Shown: in pieces, positions 60,059-64,000 of the stretch
Layout of the letters: every line of letters starts with the position of its first letter
How positions within the stretch are numbered: position 1 is the stretch's first letter
Source of the DNA: Flavobacteriales bacterium
GTDB lineage: Bacteria; Bacteroidota; Bacteroidia; CAIKAF01
Reading direction: 5' to 3'
DNA: 64,000 nt
Assembly (NCBI GenBank): GCA_018401695.1
Contig: JAGYKD010000001.1
Location: 61,651 to 125,650 of the forward strand
Translations under genes and position numbers: made by a program
The notes under the pieces: model-generated
The model's input: only the letters and a program-made list of their open reading frames with translations
Database searches by the model: none
What the model was told of the DNA's origin: nothing

Positions 60059-62851
60059 ACGAATCATGTTTACTACACCGGTATATTCCCATTCCGACCG
60101 ACAAGGGGAGGTATAAATAACTTTATACACATAGGAGCCATCATCCAGCTTATTGGCACCGGAAGGATCCAAGCCTTCCCAGCCCTTGCGTGGGTCATCT
60201 GTTTGGTACACAATTTGTCCCCAACGGTCAAACACCAAGAACTCAAAGCTTAGCCAAGCCGGATCCAAGCCACGGATATAAAAGATTTCATTGAGGCCAT
60301 CTCCATTTGGAGTAAAGGTGTTGGGAATAAAGAGGCCATCTGTTTCGTCGGTATACCGAACAAAAATGGTATCGGTGTAGAAATCTGCGCAATAATCTAC
60401 GCGCACCACATAATTATCTTCTCTAAACACATAGGCGGTATCTCCCGTGGTACCATTCCACCAGAGGTATTCGGCGTCATCGCCAAGATTTTCGATATAA
60501 ATAGGAGCAAATCCACTATCGCAGACCGTAAAGTCATCGCCGAGGGTTATCTCTGAAGGCAGCAGTTGTTTAATAAAGACCGAGTCGGTGGTTTCGCCGC
60601 ATACACCGGTCCAAGAAAGAGAGTACCAACCACGTTCGGTAATCATAAGCGTATCTCCTGTGGACCCATCGGACCAAGTATAAGGCGCAACGGCACCGGC
60701 AGAGGTAAGGTAAGCGGTATCGCCGGGGCAAACCAGGGAATCGTCGAGGATATTAAACTCGGCATTGGCCCCCATAACCAGGGTAACGGTATCGTAAACC
60801 GTACCACAATCGTTACCCACTTCCACCCAATAGGTTCCGGAGGCTTCGATGGTAAGGGAGGAATCGGCGGCTTGGTCATTTACGAGATAATAGCAACCGA
60901 GGCAAGAGTAATCGATAAATAGGTCGGCGGTATCGCAAACGAGTCGATCGGGTCCAAGTTCCACAAAAGGTTGAACAGAAGAAGTAACAGTAACGGTGTC
61001 GGAACCGACCCCACATTGAGAAGTTACTTGCACCCAATAATTACCGGGTTGAGTAGGGGCAATAGATCCGGCAGTTGAACCGGTTGACCAAAGGTAAGAG
61101 CAGCCGGAGCAGGTAGCATCTAGGATTGGGGGGATATTGGAACAAATGAGGCGGTTGAGGCCGAGGTTGGGGGGTTGGTATAATTGAACAACTGTACTAT
61201 CTCTAAATTGGCATCCATTAAGACCCACAATGTCCACCCAATAAACACCGGCATTGGAAACTTGAATTATAGAATCCATGTCTCCAGTAGACCAAGTTTG
61301 AGGAATCATATTCGGCAAACCAGTATTTAATTCGATGGATTGCCCAGGAGCACAAATTATTGTATCACTGGGCAAAACGCCGCCAAAAGGTACAGGAGGA
61401 ATGACAATTACGATATTGGTATCACAGCGAGGAAAACAATGATCATCACAAACGATATACCTTACGGTATCCGGCCCATTTTGAGGTGTAACAGAGGAAA
61501 TCTCAATTAGTCCATTCACCACTGAAGCGGTAATGCTTGGAGATGTATAATCAATTGATAGTGAGAAAGTTGAATTATCTCCATCCACCGTTGTGGCAAT
61601 CACGTCCGCTTGTAAACCATTAAATGTAGGTGTGCAAGGTGCAATAACTTGTTGTTGATTGGTAACTGGAGGCAAATTCTGAAGAAGTGTTTCAGAAATT
61701 TTGACCGATAGCCCCATGTCTTGAGTCAAATCCAAAGAATTAGCTATGGGGTTACAAGCAATACCAGCTGCATTTGGGTTGCTAATTGCACCGAGGAATC
61801 TATAATTAGAACCTGGCTCAAAACGAATAAAATATATCAAATCATCCGGCCCTAGTTTAATTCCACCAACTAAATTGTTGGAGTTATTCCCATTGGTATA
61901 AACCTGACCTGCCGGTGTTGCCGGATTGTTCAAATCGTACTGAAAAACAGCACCTCCATTTCCGTTGGAATACCTCCATTTTGTAAAATACAATTTGGTT
62001 CCATCTGGGGACCATTCAGCATCATAATTACCCTCAAATGCTGTGTTTGAGGGTCCAAGTATTGACCCTGGCACTTGCACAATATTAGTTACTGCGCCTG
62101 TAGCTGGGTTATAATCAGCAACTAATACTGGTTCAGACTCTACCATGGAGACTATAGCCAATTTATTGGAAACCGAAGAATGACGAATAGAAAAAGCAGC
62201 AGTTAGGTTGACAGGCAATTGTACAGCCTGAACATAATTCACTCCCGTTTGGTCCACGGAATACCAAAGTAGCGAATCTCCATCATAGCTTACAACGTAT
62301 AACCAATACCTATTTGAATTTGGTCCTTTGGCAATTTCTATAGCTTCCGAACAATTATTGTACAAGGGAATGTCTTTTTGTCCCGGGGGTATATCCCCTT
62401 GAGGAAAAGCTACGGAACCATTTCCAGGAAGCGTTATATCAACCAACGCATATTGCAGACTGCCTACGGTATTTGCTGCGCGATTGGCGTCATTATAAAA
62501 AACATAAATTTGATTGCAATTCGCTTCATTACTTGCAAGCTGGGCACTAGTAACAGAAGTAGAAGAACCTGCAATTGCTCCATTAGGCATTGGAGTATTG
62601 CTCATATCCCATATTTGCTCAGAATTTGTGAAAAATAAAACTTGGCCGTTCGAGGGATCGGTAGCCACTGCGTTTGACTCATCTGTAAAAGGGATCACAT
62701 GTCCGTTTGAGACCGTTGGATTGTTTGTAACCAAACCAAACTGTATGATTGGATCGTAATCAAACCCAAGATACCACACGTGATTATGGTATTGAGCTTT
62801 AATGTTTACAACGATTGCCAAAAAAACGAAAAATAAAACAGAACGAGACAT
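60056..62851 (-). CDS. T9SS type B secreted protein with beta-propeller and repeat domains
   Basis: 931 residues. Signal peptide MSRSVLFFVFLAIVVNIKAQ. The first ~400 residues have propeller-like blades (EWSPDGTKLYFTKW near residue 275) and MSNTPMPNGA-type repeats, followed by a cadherin-like region. Residues ~495-830 contain about five repeats with LG-D(R/D)-V-C-D openings and CG-x-DTV ends (e.g. YLWSTGSTAG, GNYWVQVTSQCG). The end (LFIPNTFTPNGDGLNEIFYI, DRWGQIVYQT, GWEGLD) is the T9SS type B sorting domain. It is predicted to be secreted and possibly surface-attached. Its gene is downstream of the LytTR regulator gene on the same strand. Confidence 0.92.
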   Translation of the reverse strand: MSRSVLFFVFLAIVVNIKAQYHNHVWYLGFDYDPIIQFGLVTNNPTVSNGHVIPFTDESNAVATDPSNGQVLFFTNSEQIWDMSNTPMPNGAIAGSSTSVTSAQLASNEANCNQIYVFYNDANRAANTVGSLQYALVDITLPGNGSVAFPQGDIPPGQKDIPLYNNCSEAIEIAKGPNSNRYWLYVVSYDGDSLLWYSVDQTGVNYVQAVQLPVNLTAAFSIRHSSVSNKLAIVSMVESEPVLVADYNPATGAVTNIVQVPGSILGPSNTAFEGNYDAEWSPDGTKLYFTKWRYSNGNGGAVFQYDLNNPATPAGQVYTNGNNSNNLVGGIKLGPDDLIYFIRFEPGSNYRFLGAISNPNAAGIACNPIANSLDLTQDMGLSVKISETLLQNLPPVTNQQQVIAPCTPTFNGLQADVIATTVDGDNSTFSLSIDYTSPSITASVVNGLIEISSVTPQNGPDTVRYIVCDDHCFPRCDTNIVIVIPPVPFGGVLPSDTIICAPGQSIELNTGLPNMIPQTWSTGDMDSIIQVSNAGVYWVDIVGLNGCQFRDSTVVQLYQPPNLGLNRLICSNIPPILDATCSGCSYLWSTGSTAGSIAPTQPGNYWVQVTSQCGVGSDTVTVTSSVQPFVELGPDRLVCDTADLFIDYSCLGCYYLVNDQAADSSLTIEASGTYWVEVGNDCGTVYDTVTLVMGANAEFNILDDSLVCPGDTAYLTSAGAVAPYTWSDGSTGDTLMITERGWYSLSWTGVCGETTDSVFIKQLLPSEITLGDDFTVCDSGFAPIYIENLGDDAEYLWWNGTTGDTAYVFREDNYVVRVDYCADFYTDTIFVRYTDETDGLFIPNTFTPNGDGLNEIFYIRGLDPAWLSFEFLVFDRWGQIVYQTDDPRKGWEGLDPSGANKLDDGSYVYKVIYTSPCRSEWEYTGVVNMIR

Positions 62852-62964
62852 TTTATAGGGATATGAATTTAGAGCGCATTTCGCAACAATTTAGAGCTGG
62901 TTTTCAAATTTAATTAGTACCGATGGATTTATCGCTACTTCTGTAAACTTTTTAACAGACACCA

Positions 62965-62997
62965 AAACTTAAAGGCTTGTTGCATTCTAACAAGCAT
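62965..62997 (-). terminator. Stem-loop after the response regulator gene
   Basis: On the minus strand the perfect stem GCTTGTT / AACAAGC (62995-62989 and 62981-62975) with a 7-base loop is followed by TTTAAGTTTT. It begins right after the response regulator stop at 62998, so an intrinsic terminator is plausible, although its stem is short and the U tract is interrupted. Confidence 0.45.
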
Positions 62998-63762
62998 TTA
63001 GCTTGCACGACTTTTTAACAGCTTCAAAAAAGCTTCGCGTTTGCGTCTAGCCACGGGAACCTCCTCCCCAGAAACAAGGCGAACCATTCCCCCATTTTCC
63101 CTCAAATAGGCACTAATATGATCCAAATTAATTAGATAGCTTTGATGGACTCTAAAAAAAGGAGCGTTGCCTGCGACAAACTGGTCCTCGTAACTCTTCA
63201 GATGGCGGGTGGAGGAAATAATATTGCCATCCTTCAAAAACACTCTAACGTAGTTGTTTTCAGATTCAATAAATTTAATATCGGCCAAGTTGATTACTTC
63301 AATTGATTCAGAAGAAGGTATTAGTAATTTCTCCAAACTTTGATCCCCACGTATTAACCCTTTCAGGTAATTTAACTGCTCTTCCCTGTCTTGCTTTTTT
63401 TTCGATAGACGTAGTAACAAACCGGCAAGGTCTTTGGGCGCAACAGGCTTTAATAAATAATCCAAAGAGCTCCATTTAATAGCCTGAATGGCATGCTGGT
63501 CAAATGCCGTAATAAAGACTATTTCAAAGTCAATTTTAGTCAGAGACTCTAACAATTCAAAACCATCTACCTCAGGCATAGATATATCTAAAAACAAAAC
63601 ATCAATAGAGTTTTGCGCCAAGAAAGCCATTGCCTTAACCGGATCGGTAAATGTTTCAATAATATTAAATTGTGGAAAATCCGCCTCAATTATCGAGAGC
63701 AATGCTTTGCTAGCATGAATTTCGTCATCCACAATAATGGCATTATAAATGTCTTTTTCCAT
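62998..63762 (-). CDS. LytTR-family DNA-binding response regulator
   Basis: 254 residues from ATG 63762 (MEKDIYNAIIVDDEIHASKA). The receiver domain has VDDE (residues 11-14), phospho-acceptor Asp59 in DVLFLDISMPEVDG and Lys in YLLKPVAPKDL. The LytTR domain (~145-254) has IKFIESENNYVRVFLKDG, STRHLKSYEDQF and FFRVHQSYLINLDHISAYLR. It probably binds direct repeats upstream of target genes. It overlaps the kinase end by 20 bases, so the pair is cotranscribed. Confidence 0.94.
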   Translation of the reverse strand: MEKDIYNAIIVDDEIHASKALLSIIEADFPQFNIIETFTDPVKAMAFLAQNSIDVLFLDISMPEVDGFELLESLTKIDFEIVFITAFDQHAIQAIKWSSLDYLLKPVAPKDLAGLLLRLSKKKQDREEQLNYLKGLIRGDQSLEKLLIPSSESIEVINLADIKFIESENNYVRVFLKDGNIISSTRHLKSYEDQFVAGNAPFFRVHQSYLINLDHISAYLRENGGMVRLVSGEEVPVARRKREAFLKLLKSRAS

Positions 63763-64000
63763 ACGTAATTTCAATTAAAATCCTTGTGCCGGTTTCATTC
63801 TTATTATCGACACCTCTGTCAAAAATACCAATCTCAATTGAAATTTCATGCTTCAGTTTCAAAACTCGCAACCTTTCGTCAATCAGCTTTAACCCTAAAG
63901 AGGCTTCCTTCTGAAAGTTTTGACTCCGAGGGCCTCCCCTTTTACTCCGTTGCTTGTTCCTTAATCTACTTGCATTAATCCCCATACCATTATCCAGAAT
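63743..64000 (-). CDS. Sensor histidine kinase, C-terminal fragment
   Basis: 85 residues open at the right edge; the N-terminal sensor part is beyond it. ILDNGMGI (N-box/G1-type motif of the HATPase domain) is followed by KRGGPRSQNFQKEASLGLKL and the end GTRILIEITYGKRHL. This is the LytS-like kinase expected beside a LytTR regulator. The stop lies inside the regulator gene. Confidence 0.85.
   Translation of the reverse strand: MLDNGMGINASRLRNKQRSKRGGPRSQNFQKEASLGLKLIDERLRVLKLKHEISIEIGIFDRGVDNKNETGTRILIEITYGKRHL

Noticed and set aside
1..64000. tRNA, rRNA, CRISPR arrays and insertion sequences
   Set aside because: I found no convincing cloverleaf, rRNA stretch, spaced direct-repeat array or transposase gene.

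Overview
The window is from a member of the Bacteroidota, and its gene repertoire fits a gliding or flavobacteria-like lineage. Evidence: type IX secretion (T9SS) type B C-terminal sorting domains on two large secreted proteins, Bacteroidota-restricted families (DUF2851, DUF3127, DUF4286, DUF4834, TIGR02757, a CarB without its allosteric domain, a Tgt without zinc cysteines), almost no Shine-Dalgarno sequences, and promoters of the TTG / TAnnTTTG type. Most of the window is ordinary core genome. I see no rRNA, tRNA, CRISPR array, prophage or insertion sequence.

Layout. 1-8.6 kb, mostly minus: a subtilisin-like secreted protease cut by the left edge, sucD, an AlbA_2 protein, a 2OG-Fe(II) oxygenase, a YkgJ cysteine-cluster protein, a flavodoxin-reductase-type enzyme with a 2Fe-2S domain, an NAD(P)-binding protein and parC. 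8.9-14.1 kb, plus: DUF2851, an RmlD-like reductase, a sodium symporter with a 44-residue companion peptide, and an FAH-family hydrolase. 14-21.4 kb, minus: a LolA-like protein, ftsK, then a tight operon of LON-domain protein, M61 peptidase, MazG-like pyrophosphohydrolase and TIGR02757. 21.5-31 kb: a class III aminotransferase, the gltX-folB-CWC operon, fabG with a von Willebrand A-like membrane protein, an MMPL-type exporter and a predicted aminopeptidase. 31-37.9 kb: a winged-helix-like protein, a WD40-like protein, a PBP4-type carboxypeptidase, ruvX-def, ychF and a small beta-barrel candidate. 37.9-42.8 kb, minus: one compact operon tgt-LptF/G-accA-flavin reductase-DUF4286-DinB. 42.8-45.7 kb, plus: glycosyltransferase, ECF sigma factor, rsmG and gamma-carbonic anhydrase, also compact. 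46.4-55.9 kb: one 3176-residue secreted repeat protein. 56.3-64 kb: carB, DUF4834, DUF3127, a second T9SS type B protein, and a LytTR response regulator with the end of its histidine kinase.

The most interesting non-genic signal is a family of nine long imperfect palindromes, each about 120-150 bp, scattered between genes. Their stem arms differ from copy to copy yet stay complementary, and short boxes are conserved: a GGGATGGA-like left box, a central box around GGCGGAGCGCAGCAAGCC, and a right box GAGGAnTA followed by a GACAGCCCG-like end. Seven of the nine lie just 3' of a stop codon. The giant protein at 46.4 kb is also unusual: I find no lysine over about 2,560 consecutive residues, and its PKD-like repeats appear to be arranged in a higher-order five-unit period.
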